A DNA stretch of 12,853 nt. It comes from an uncultured Rikenellaceae bacterium (lineage in GTDB: Bacteria > Bacteroidota > Bacteroidia > Bacteroidales > UBA932). A program made the position numbers and the translations under genes. The notes below the pieces were generated by a model. The model worked only from the letters and a program-made list of their open reading frames with translations, did no database searches and was not told the DNA's origin. The stretch is from the NCBI GenBank assembly GCA_937906485.1, contig CALCYB010000002.1, positions 1 to 12,853 on the forward strand. The letters are read 5' to 3'. Positions within the stretch are counted from its first letter, which is position 1. Every line of letters begins with the position of its first letter. Of this stretch, positions 1-6,147 are shown one piece after another.

Positions 1-476
1 ATAGCGGTCTCATCCAGAAAATAATCTATCAATCTGACATCCGCCCAGAACACCGTACGCAGAAACAACCTCGGATTCTTCTTATGCTTCAGAATTCGTT
101 CTGCTGCCGCTGCCGTTTGCTTCATCTCTCTATAGGAAATCTCTTCTTTCTTCAGTTCACTGGCAGTATCCAGCGTAATTCCATTCCAGCGTTCCTCTGC
201 AAACTCCTGAAACTGTGGATATAAAAGAGCCGTCAGACAGCAATCAAGCAAAAGTCTCCCACTCTCTGTTCCGTGGCACATTTTCAAAAGCTTCCTATAT
301 TTGGCAGCTTCTTTTGTCTCTTCCTTTAAAATCGCCTCATAGGCAGCTAAGACTTCATTTATCCCGACATACTCTGTATCAAACAAAGTCTCATATCGCT
401 TGTGCAGTTCACTATCATATACACGCAACTGTACCAACGCTAAAATAATTTCTGATAGCCTTTGTAAAAATTCCAT
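1..476 (-). other. Foreign-looking coding segment continuing the cca frame
   Basis: An uninterrupted minus-strand frame of 158 codons, in phase with cca and beginning at an internal ATG (476-474, codon 382), runs off the window. The peptide starts MEFLQRLSEII and is helical and mixed-charge, with segments such as VYDSELHKRYETLFDTEY and MCHGTESGRLLLDCC. It contains none of the CCA-enzyme C-terminal motifs. From memory it resembles the N-terminal region of large AAA-type ATPases of Lachnospiraceae (Firmicutes), but I cannot verify this and hold it at low confidence. Base composition (about 40-47% G+C in the lines counted) is lower than in the body of cca. It could be the start of a separate gene joined by recombination or misassembly, or a real replacement of the cca tail. 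Confidence 0.5.
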
Positions 477-1619
477 ATTCTTTTTCTCTTCGTTTTTAGA
501 AGTGATGTCAGCGTCGCATAAAATCATCAAATCATCAATATCATCGCCAGCATCAAAAAGTAAACGTCTTACAGCAGAATCAGTTACTTCATCCTGTACC
601 AAAGCAATAGGTCTAAGATGAAGCGATATGAGTTTCTGCACGTATTTCATTTTTTCGTTCAATGGCAGTTTGAGCTGTTTGAACAGGTCCGGAATCATTT
701 TGGCCCCGATGAATTCATGGCTGTGGAAGGTCCACCCGATACCCGGTTCGAATTTTTTGGTCCGGGGCTTTCCGATATCGTGCAGCAGGGCAGCCCAGCG
801 TAACCATAGGTCTTCGCTTTGCAGGGCCACGTTGTCCAATACCTGCAGGGAATGGGCAAAATTGTCTTTGTGGCCTTTTCCTTCCTGGGTTTCTACGCCT
901 TTGAGCAGGCAAAGTTGGGGCAGAATGTGCTCCAGCAGTCCGCTGTCGTGCAGCAGTTGCAGACCGTATGAGGGTTTGGCCGCCAGCAGGATTTTGTTCA
1001 ACTCATCGCAGATCCGTTCTTTGGAGAGGATGTGCAGGCGGTCGGCGTTGCGCCGGATGGCTTCAAAGGATGCCGGTTCGATGGTGAATTGCAATTGGGT
1101 GGCAAAGCGGATGGCCCGGATCATGCGCAGGGGATCGTCGCTGTAGGTAATGTCCGGATCCAGCGGTGTGCGGATCAGTTTGGCTTCCAGGTCTTTTTCT
1201 CCATCAAACGGGTCAATGAGCCGGCCGTAATCGTCGGCCTGCAGGCTGAAGGACATGGCGTTGATGGTGAAATCCCGGCGGCATTGGTCTTCTTCCAGGG
1301 TGCCGGTCTCTACAGTCGGATTCCGGGAGTCGGAACGGTAGGATTCTTTGCGGGCACCGACAAATTCGACTTCAATGTCCCATTTCTTGAGCATGGCCGT
1401 GCCGAAGCGTTTGAAAACCGAGACCCTGGTGTTGAGCCGGTTGGCCACTTGTTGGGCCAGGGCAATTCCGCTCCCTTCAACGACGATGTCAATGTCCTTG
1501 CAAGGACGGCCCAGCAGGGAGTCCCGTACATATCCGCCGATGATGTAAGCCCGTACACCCAGCCTCTGGGCTTCTTCCGAGATGACTTGAAAGATCCGGT
1601 TATCTGATTTTTTCTCCAT
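1..1619 (-). CDS. cca: CCA-adding tRNA nucleotidyltransferase, partial, with an atypical C-terminus
   Basis: The protein adds or repairs the 3'-terminal CCA of tRNAs in the cytoplasm. The frame opens at ATG 1619-1617, preceded by a GGAAAG ribosome-binding-like stretch, and stays open to the window edge (539 codons). Residues ~25-160 form the class II nucleotidyltransferase head: GGYVRDSLLGR at 28-38 followed by the DxD (D42, D44), then RRDFTINAM. The KERICDELNKIL motif follows, then an HD domain with H280-D281 in LLHDIGK. Homology to the family is clear to about residue 380 (up to a SKNEEKK motif). Beyond that, from base 476 leftwards, the usual ~90-residue C-terminal tail, including the NWQPPxxG-type motif I recall for Bacteroidetes homologues, is absent. 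At least 158 residues of unrelated sequence replace it. The gene lies 25 bp downstream of the HsdR-N-like gene and is probably co-transcribed with it. Function of the N-terminal part is secure; integrity of the whole gene is not. Confidence 0.85.
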   Translation of the reverse strand, partial: MEKKSDNRIFQVISEEAQRLGVRAYIIGGYVRDSLLGRPCKDIDIVVEGSGIALAQQVANRLNTRVSVFKRFGTAMLKKWDIEVEFVGARKESYRSDSRNPTVETGTLEEDQCRRDFTINAMSFSLQADDYGRLIDPFDGEKDLEAKLIRTPLDPDITYSDDPLRMIRAIRFATQLQFTIEPASFEAIRRNADRLHILSKERICDELNKILLAAKPSYGLQLLHDSGLLEHILPQLCLLKGVETQEGKGHKDNFAHSLQVLDNVALQSEDLWLRWAALLHDIGKPRTKKFEPGIGWTFHSHEFIGAKMIPDLFKQLKLPLNEKMKYVQKLISLHLRPIALVQDEVTDSAVRRLLFDAGDDIDDLMILCDADITSKNEEKKNMEFLQRLSEIILALVQLRVYDSELHKRYETLFDTEYVGINEVLAAYEAILKEETKEAAKYRKLLKMCHGTESGRLLLDCCLTALLYPQFQEFAEERWNGITLDTASELKKEEISYREMKQTAAAAERILKHKKNPRLFLRTVFWADVRLIDYFLDETA

Positions 1620-1644
1620 CTTTCCGTTTAACTGTTTGTATTTT

Positions 1645-2055
1645 TTATTCGTTCATTAGCATGGTCGGGTAATCGGGGCAGGTATCCAGGTAGACAAACC
1701 GATTTTGGGTTTTGTCCAACTGGACGATGTAGGTGGTCTTCCCGTTGGTGAAGAGCATGTACTTGACCTGCAGGGTGCGGTTGTAGCGCAGCCCCTGTTC
1801 GATGACCGACCGGTCAATGGGCACTCCTGGGGCCTTGCATTCTGCCAGCAGGAGGGGATGCATGTCTTTTCCGAATACGACCACATCGGCCCGGTAGCTC
1901 ATCTGGCCGTGGTGAAAACCGTATTCGGACATCATCCAGTTCAGGGAAACACCCTTTTCCCGGTGCAACCATTGGATGAGCCCTTGGCGGACTTCTTCCT
2001 CGGGAGTCCAAGCCACTTCTTTGCGGCGCAAGGGATCATACAATTTTTGGTTCAT
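1645..2055 (-). CDS. Stand-alone type I restriction HsdR N-terminal-like nuclease-fold protein
   Basis: This 136-residue protein resembles the HsdR N-terminal (HSDR_N_2) family, a PD-(D/E)XK nuclease fold, without the helicase motor of true HsdR. The active-site pattern is visible: E21 in the first helix, D57 in YRADVVVFG, and E72-C73-K74 in LLLAECKAP (the ExK motif), followed by a Q-containing helix (IEQGLRYN). With these residues present the protein could be catalytically competent, but its substrate is unknown. There is no HsdM, HsdS or other restriction gene around it, so it is unlikely to be part of a restriction system. It is divergent from holA and 25 bp upstream of cca, among housekeeping genes. 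I recall similar single-domain proteins next to holA in other Bacteroidetes. The start is fixed by ATG 2055-2053, only 5 bp from a TAnnTTTG box. Confidence 0.8.
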   Translation of the reverse strand: MNQKLYDPLRRKEVAWTPEEEVRQGLIQWLHREKGVSLNWMMSEYGFHHGQMSYRADVVVFGKDMHPLLLAECKAPGVPIDRSVIEQGLRYNRTLQVKYMLFTNGKTTYIVQLDKTQNRFVYLDTCPDYPTMLMNE

Positions 2056-2060
2056 GCGTG

Positions 2061-2068
2061 CAAAGATA
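2061..2068 (-). promoter_or_regulatory. Bacteroidetes-type -7 box for the HsdR-N-like gene
   Basis: On the minus strand the bases read TATCTTTG, a full match to TAnnTTTG. It ends only 5 bp before ATG 2055, which implies a leaderless or nearly leaderless mRNA. I saw no good TTTG -33 element at the usual 19-21 bp spacing. Confidence 0.55.
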
Positions 2069-2081
2069 GGAAATTAGTTTG

Positions 2082-2089
2082 TACATTTG
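2082..2089 (+). promoter_or_regulatory. Bacteroidetes-type -7 box for holA
   Basis: TACATTTG matches TAnnTTTG exactly and ends 4 bp before the holA ATG at 2094, so the transcript would be leaderless or nearly so. No clear -33 TTTG is seen. It lies 13 bp from the oppositely oriented box of the neighbouring gene. Confidence 0.5.
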
Positions 2090-2093
2090 TCGT

Positions 2094-3146
2094 ATGGCAA
2101 AGCAGACAAAAAGCGATACGTTATCCGTTTTCAACCGATTGAAAAGCGAGGTGCTTGCGGGGAAATTTGCGCCCATCTACCTGTTGATGGGGGAGGAACC
2201 TTATTATGTGGATCTGATGTGTGACTGCATACAGGAACATGCCCTGGCTCCACACGAACGCGATTTCAACCAGACGATTGTTTATGGAAACGAGATTGCG
2301 ACGGACGATCTGGCGGCCCTCTGTTACCGCTATCCCATGATGGCTGAGCGCCAGCTGGTGATTGTTCGGGAGGCCCAGCAGCTCAAGAAAATCGAGGATC
2401 TGGAGCCTTATGTGCTGAATCCTGCAGAGACCACGGTGCTTGTGCTGGCTTTTTCCGGAAAGAATGTGGATAAGCGGACCCGTTTTGCCAAGACCCTGGT
2501 GGCACATGCCCAGGTGCTGGAATCCAAACGGGTGGATGAAAGGAGTCTGCCACAATGGATTGAAGAATGTGCGCAAGGATTGGGCAAACGGATTGATCCG
2601 GATGCAGCCATGCTGCTGGGCGAATATGCCGGTAACGATCTTCGGAAACTGGCCCTGCAGATGGAAAAACTGGTCCGCTCCATGGAGCCGGATCAGTTGC
2701 GGATCACTTCAGAGGTGGTGGAAAAAAATACCGGTGTAAGCCGGGAGTTCAATTCCATTGAGTTGGCCGATGCTCTGGGTAAAGGCGATGCGCAGCGTGC
2801 TTTTCGGATTGCCCATTATCTGACGGAAGCCTCCAAGGTGGTCCTTCCTCCCATACTGGGTTACCTTATTTATTTCTATTACCGGCTGGAACTCATACAG
2901 GCGATTTATAGCCGGGGTAATTGTTCGTTTGAAGAGGCGGCCAATCAGGCTGGAGTCCGTTATGCGGCACCTTTCAAGACGGCCGCCCGGCGCTGTTCCC
3001 TGCCTCAGACCTGCCGGATCCTGCAGTTGATCCGGGATATGGACTATAAAAGCAAAAGTAACCTCCGGGGGGAGGCTACTGATGCTGATTTGTTGAGGGA
3101 ACTGGTGTCCCGAATCTTGTCTATTTGTGCAAGTCCACTCCAATAA
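2094..3146 (+). CDS. holA: DNA polymerase III delta subunit (clamp loader)
   Basis: A 350-residue protein matching HolA, the delta subunit that opens the beta sliding clamp within the clamp-loader complex. Family features include the N-terminal AAA+-like segment with FAPIYLLMGEEPYYVDLMCD at ~24-44, the YRYPMMAERQLVIVREAQQL strand-helix region, and the LGEYAGNDLRKLALQMEKL segment (~174-192). The C-terminal collar domain follows and includes a VREFNSIELADALGK-like stretch (here SREFNSIELADALG). Length fits the family (~340-350). A TTG codon 15 bp upstream is in frame, but ATG 2094 gives the expected N-terminus (MAKQTKSD) and sits right behind a -7 box. The 3' end overlaps the convergent folE by 26 bp. 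Confidence 0.92.
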   Translation: MAKQTKSDTLSVFNRLKSEVLAGKFAPIYLLMGEEPYYVDLMCDCIQEHALAPHERDFNQTIVYGNEIATDDLAALCYRYPMMAERQLVIVREAQQLKKIEDLEPYVLNPAETTVLVLAFSGKNVDKRTRFAKTLVAHAQVLESKRVDERSLPQWIEECAQGLGKRIDPDAAMLLGEYAGNDLRKLALQMEKLVRSMEPDQLRITSEVVEKNTGVSREFNSIELADALGKGDAQRAFRIAHYLTEASKVVLPPILGYLIYFYYRLELIQAIYSRGNCSFEEAANQAGVRYAAPFKTAARRCSLPQTCRILQLIRDMDYKSKSNLRGEATDADLLRELVSRILSICASPLQ

Positions 3147-3723
3147 GGTTCATGAACTCTGCGCGTGTGCGCATATCTTTCAGGAAGGCTCCGGTGAAGG
3201 CAGAAGTTGTGGTGACCGAGTGCTGTTTTTGTACTCCTCGGATCTGCATGCACATGTGGGAGGCTTCGATGACCACGGCCACTCCCAGCGGATTGAGCGT
3301 TTCCTGGATGCAGTCGCGGATTTGAACGGTCAGCCGTTCCTGTACCTGGAGTCTTCTTGCAAAACATTCCACCACGCGGGCCACCTTGCTCAGGCCTGTG
3401 ATGTAACCGTTGGGTATGTAGGCCACGTGGGCTTTGCCGTAGAAAGGCAGCATGTGGTGTTCGCAAGTGGAGTATAACTCAATGTCCTTGACCAGTACCA
3501 TCTGGCGGTAGTCTTCTTTGAACATGGCTGAGCGGAGAATCTCTGCACCGTCCATTTCGTAACCTTGGGTCAGAAACTGGATGGACTTGGCGACCCGAAG
3601 CGGAGTCTTGAGCAACCCTTCCCGCTGGGGATCTTCGCCCAACAGTTCCAGAATAGCGCGGTAATGCTCGGCCAGAGCCACTGTGGTCGCTTCGTCGTAC
3701 TGATCGATTTTTCTGTAAGCCAT
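3121..3723 (-). CDS. folE: GTP cyclohydrolase I
   Basis: This 200-residue FolE converts GTP to 7,8-dihydroneopterin triphosphate, the first step of folate/pterin synthesis, and some Bacteria also draw queuosine precursors from this product. The family signature is complete. Zinc ligands are C87 and H90 in STCEHHMLPF and C158 in SHMCMQIRGV. KVARVVECFARRLQVQERLT and the C-terminal TSAFTGAFLKD match the family too. The EDPQREGLLKTPLRVAKS N-terminal motif is also typical. The start at ATG 3723 gives the standard short N-terminus. It is transcribed convergently to holA (26-bp overlap of the coding ends) and divergently from the ABC ATPase gene. Confidence 0.96.
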   Translation of the reverse strand: MAYRKIDQYDEATTVALAEHYRAILELLGEDPQREGLLKTPLRVAKSIQFLTQGYEMDGAEILRSAMFKEDYRQMVLVKDIELYSTCEHHMLPFYGKAHVAYIPNGYITGLSKVARVVECFARRLQVQERLTVQIRDCIQETLNPLGVAVVIEASHMCMQIRGVQKQHSVTTTSAFTGAFLKDMRTRAEFMNLIGVDLHK

Positions 3724-3748
3724 AGGGGTGTATTTGTTAATTGACGGA

Positions 3749-3781
3749 CAATATTACGAAATATCCTTGACAGCCGCCAAA
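3749..3781 (-). promoter_or_regulatory. Possible folE promoter
   Basis: On the minus strand TTTG (3781-3778), a 21-bp spacer and TAATATTG (3756-3749) approximate the Bacteroidetes TTTG-N19-21-TAnnTTTG promoter, with one mismatch in the -7 box. It would give a leader of roughly 20 bases to ATG 3723. Confidence 0.35.
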
Positions 3782-3796
3782 TTATTCTTATTTTTG
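3767..3796 (+). promoter_or_regulatory. Probable promoter of the ABC ATPase / adenosyltransferase operon
   Basis: TTG (3767-3769), a 19-bp spacer and TATTTTTG (3789-3796) fit the Bacteroidetes sigma-A pattern. It lies 30 bp upstream of ATG 3827 and overlaps the candidate divergent folE promoter. Confidence 0.5.
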
Positions 3797-3826
3797 GGTG
3801 TAAATAGACACATAAAGCAAGTGGTG

Positions 3827-4522
3827 ATGGAAAGTGTGGTAGAGTTAAACGATCTTTGCAAATTTTATCAGGTGGGAGGCCAGCTTGTGAAAGCCCTGGA
3901 TCATGTCTCCTTGACCTTGTCAGAAAACGAATTTGTGGCCGTCATGGGGCCTTCCGGCTCGGGAAAGTCAACGATGATGAACCTCTTGGGCTGCCTGGAT
4001 ACCCCCACCAGCGGCCATTATTATCTCCGAGGCAGGGATGTGGGACAACTGGATCCGCGAGCGTTGGCCAAGGTGAGAAATCAAGAAATCGGTTTTGTCT
4101 TTCAGTCTTTCAATTTGTTGCCGGGGTATACGGCACAGGAGAATGTGGCCTTGCCGCTTTATTATGCGGGAGTTGGGCTCCGTGAGCGGATGCAGCGGGC
4201 AGAGGCGGCCTTGTTGCGTGTGGGCTTGAAGGACCGCTTGTTGCACCGGCCTGGAGAATTGTCCGGAGGGCAGCGTCAGCGTGTGGCTTTGGCACGGGCT
4301 TTGATAAATCATCCTACCATGATTCTCGCCGACGAACCGACCGGTAACCTGGATACCCGGACTTCCAGGGAAGTGATGGACTTGTTTGCGGATGTCCATG
4401 AGCAGGGCAATACTGTTGTGTTGGTGACACATCAGGAGGAGATTGCGGCTTGTGCCCGTCGTGTCCTTTACCTGCGGGACGGATGCATTGAGCGGGATGT
4501 GCGTGTAAAAGAACAACTTTAA
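3827..4522 (+). CDS. ABC transporter ATP-binding protein, LolD/MacB type
   Basis: A 231-residue stand-alone ATPase subunit. All ABC motifs are intact: Walker A GPSGSGKST (41-49), Q-loop Q93 in VFQSFNLLP, signature LSGGQRQR (145-152), Walker B plus D-loop ILADEPTGNLD (166-176), and the switch histidine H202 in VLVTHQ. The LLGCLDTPTSG and DEPTGNLD stretches are typical of the LolD/MacB/YknY group, which pairs with FtsX-like permeases in lipoprotein release, peptide or macrolide export, or peptidoglycan control. No such permease is present within the window, so the transported substrate cannot be stated. An in-frame GTG lies 99 bp upstream, but the family N-terminus and the promoter position favour ATG 3827. 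The next gene starts 12 bp downstream, suggesting co-transcription. Confidence 0.9.
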   Translation: MESVVELNDLCKFYQVGGQLVKALDHVSLTLSENEFVAVMGPSGSGKSTMMNLLGCLDTPTSGHYYLRGRDVGQLDPRALAKVRNQEIGFVFQSFNLLPGYTAQENVALPLYYAGVGLRERMQRAEAALLRVGLKDRLLHRPGELSGGQRQRVALARALINHPTMILADEPTGNLDTRTSREVMDLFADVHEQGNTVVLVTHQEEIAACARRVLYLRDGCIERDVRVKEQL

Positions 4523-4534
4523 ATAGATCTAGAT

Positions 4535-5068
4535 ATGGCAATTTATACAAAAACCGGTGACCGGGGAACGACCGCTCTGGTCAGTGGTACCCGAATTTCA
4601 AAAGCGGACCCGAGGGTCTGTGCTTATGGTGATATGGACGAACTGATTGCATCCATTGCTCTGTTGCGCTGTTCCTTGTCTGAAGAACACCAACCTGTGC
4701 TTCGGAAAATCCAGGAAAATCTGATGTGGGCATCCGCTCATGTGGCCACCGAGAAACCGGTGGACAAACTCAAGACCTTTTCGGATGAAGAAATCGTTGC
4801 CCTGGAAAAGGAAATTGACCGCATGACTGCAGCCTTGCCGCCCATGCGTTCATTCGTCCTGCCAGGAGAACCGCGTGCAGCTGCCGAATGCCACGTGGCC
4901 AGAACCGTCTGCAGGCGGGCTGAACGGAGTGTGATCGCGCTGGAGGATACCAACGAGGAAGTCCTTCGCGCCGCCCGTTACTTGAACCGGCTTTCGGACT
5001 ATCTGTTTACCTTGGCTCGTTACCAACACGTTGAATCAAATATTTCTGAAGATTTTTGGTTGCCGTAA
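4535..5068 (+). CDS. Cob(I)alamin adenosyltransferase, PduO type
   Basis: A 177-residue ATP:cob(I)alamin adenosyltransferase, which makes adenosylcobalamin (coenzyme B12) from ATP and reduced cobalamin. PduO/MMAB motifs are clear. The N-terminal ATP-binding loop YTKTGDRGTTAL is at 4-15, followed by AYGDMDELIA (30-39). The conserved Arg-rich helix is AAECHVARTVCRRAERS, and the C-terminal segment is LNRLSDYLFTLARY. Length is normal for the family. It sits 12 bp after the ABC ATPase gene and may be co-transcribed with it, though no B12 synthesis, uptake or B12-dependent enzyme gene is in view. The -33 region of the following gene lies inside its 3' end. Confidence 0.93.
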   Translation: MAIYTKTGDRGTTALVSGTRISKADPRVCAYGDMDELIASIALLRCSLSEEHQPVLRKIQENLMWASAHVATEKPVDKLKTFSDEEIVALEKEIDRMTAALPPMRSFVLPGEPRAAAECHVARTVCRRAERSVIALEDTNEEVLRAARYLNRLSDYLFTLARYQHVESNISEDFWLP

Positions 5069-5088
5069 ATGATTTTTATATACCTTTG
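5055..5088 (+). promoter_or_regulatory. Promoter of the DUF2795 gene
   Basis: TACCTTTG (5081-5088) is an exact TAnnTTTG -7 box. A TTTG (5055-5058, 22-bp spacer) or the overlapping TTG at 5060-5062 (18 bp) can act as the -33 element. The start codon is 45 bp downstream. Confidence 0.6.
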
Positions 5089-5133
5089 CCGCCCGTTAAA
5101 ATAATAACCGTATAATTGATAACGAAATAGAGT

Positions 5134-5355
5134 ATGTATTGGACATTAGAACTGGCATCCCGTCTGGAAGATGCACCTTGGCCTGCTACCAAAGAAGAGC
5201 TGATTGATTACGCTACCCGCTCAGGCGCACCGCTGGAGGTTATTGAAAACCTGGAAGACCTGGAAGATGACGGAGAGGTGTACGAAAGCATTGAAGAAAT
5301 ATGGCCGGATTATCCCAGCAAAGAAGATTTCTTTTTTAACGAAGAAGAGTATTAA
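5134..5355 (+). CDS. Small acidic DUF2795-family protein
   Basis: A 73-residue, strongly acidic cytoplasmic protein with no signal peptide or membrane segment. The core is LASRLEDAPWPATKEELIDYA (~7-27), followed by a segment of the type SGAPLEVIENLEDLEDDGEVYESIEEIWPDY. This matches the DUF2795 family, in which a helix-rich core follows a W/YPATKxELI motif. The tail ends in FFFNEEEY. Function is unknown in the literature as far as I recall. It is a single-gene unit, with its own -7 box upstream and a strong hairpin terminator 12 bp after the stop. The protein is commonly conserved as a small single-copy gene in Bacteroidetes (recalled, not checked). Confidence 0.85.
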   Translation: MYWTLELASRLEDAPWPATKEELIDYATRSGAPLEVIENLEDLEDDGEVYESIEEIWPDYPSKEDFFFNEEEY

Positions 5356-5367
5356 AAAAAATTGAGG

Positions 5368-5396
5368 CAGACACCTTTCGGGGTGTCTGTTTTTTT
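5368..5396 (+). terminator. Rho-independent terminator after the DUF2795 gene
   Basis: CAGACACC (5368-5375), loop TTTCGG, GGTGTCTG (5382-5389) make a perfect 8-bp stem followed by seven T residues (5390-5396). Confidence 0.9.
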
Positions 5397-5501
5397 GTAT
5401 CTGATCATTGGTCTCGAAGTTGGTCAGTTACGGAAGAAAAAATAGGTAAGAATTACACAGCTTGGTACGGCGTTTGTTTTTTGGTAGATTACATTTAAAA
5501 A

Positions 5502-6125
5502 ATGAATGCTATGAAACGGTTAATAACAAGTGTAATCTTGACGATGGTGGGACTGACCCTGTTCCTGCCACCGGTGGTCGCCCAAAAAAAGGACCGGCAC
5601 CACCTGAATTCCTTTGAGGCCTGGGAAAAGGACATGGCTGAATTCCGGGCCCGTTCACAAGACAAGCGCAAACTCAGGTCCTTGGCGGATTCTCTTGCCG
5701 GGGTACAGGCGCTTGCTGCCATCAAGAACCAGGATTTTGTACTGGAAGCGGATAATGTGTCCTTTCGGACCGGTCCGGTCATCTTTGTCAACTCGGCTAC
5801 CAATTTTATCGCTATCAAAGGAAATCGTGCGGTGGTGCAGATTTCCCCGGATGATTTCTCATCAGGACCCAACGGCCTGGGCGGGGTAACGGTGGACGGT
5901 ATGGTTTCCGGAAGGGAACTGCGCCGGAGCAAAACCGGTAAGACGACCTATTCGTTCAATGTGGTCGGTATCGGCATCAATGCACAGGTGGAAATCTACT
6001 TGAGTCCTCGCAGCAACCAGGCTACGGCCACGATTTATCCCAATTTCAATTCAAATACGGTATGGGTTACCGGCCGTATTGTGCCTTATGAAAACTCCCT
6101 GACAGTCGAAGGGAACAGTTTATAA
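5502..6125 (+). CDS. Secreted DUF4251-family protein, cassette copy 1
   Basis: A 207-residue exported protein of the DUF4251 family, whose function is unknown. A signal peptide occupies residues 1-27 with predicted cleavage VVA|Q; ATG 5511 is an equally plausible start (MKRLITSV). After it comes a charged helical linker (~30-75, with ADSLAGVQA near its end). The DUF4251 beta-rich domain then runs from ~80 to the end: FVLEADNVSFRTGPVIFVNS, NFIAIKGNRAVVQIS, GLGGVTVDGMVSG, and near the C-terminus NFNSNTVWVTGRIVPYENS. It is the first gene of a cassette with the DUF4136 lipoprotein (22 bp downstream) and an outer-membrane barrel. It is paralogous to the gene at 7518-8162. It most likely acts in the periplasm, but no partner or substrate can be named from sequence. 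Confidence 0.87.
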   Translation: MNAMKRLITSVILTMVGLTLFLPPVVAQKKDRHHLNSFEAWEKDMAEFRARSQDKRKLRSLADSLAGVQALAAIKNQDFVLEADNVSFRTGPVIFVNSATNFIAIKGNRAVVQISPDDFSSGPNGLGGVTVDGMVSGRELRRSKTGKTTYSFNVVGIGINAQVEIYLSPRSNQATATIYPNFNSNTVWVTGRIVPYENSLTVEGNSL

Positions 6126-6147
6126 TCAATTTTCAACTTTTAATGCA

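Noticed and set aside
215..621. Two plus-strand frames (215-448 and 400-621) opposite the left-end coding region
   Set aside because: Low-complexity translations with no family resemblance. The minus strand carries one continuous open frame here, in phase with cca.
628..1607. Long plus-strand frames (628-1146 and 1032-1607) across cca
   Set aside because: They are antisense shadows; the minus strand encodes a complete set of CCA-enzyme motifs.
1645..2055. Type I restriction-modification locus
   Set aside because: Only an HsdR N-terminal-like domain is present; there is no helicase region, methylase or specificity subunit.
3728..3826. 33-residue N-terminal extension of the ABC ATPase from a GTG
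   Set aside because: The extension has no homology to ABC proteins and contains the predicted promoter; ATG 3827 matches the family start.
5462..5497. Possible promoter for cassette 1 (TACATTTA at 5490)
   Set aside because: The -7 box has a mismatch at the key final G, no -33 element is at the right spacing, and the box ends only 4 bp before the ATG. Too weak to list.
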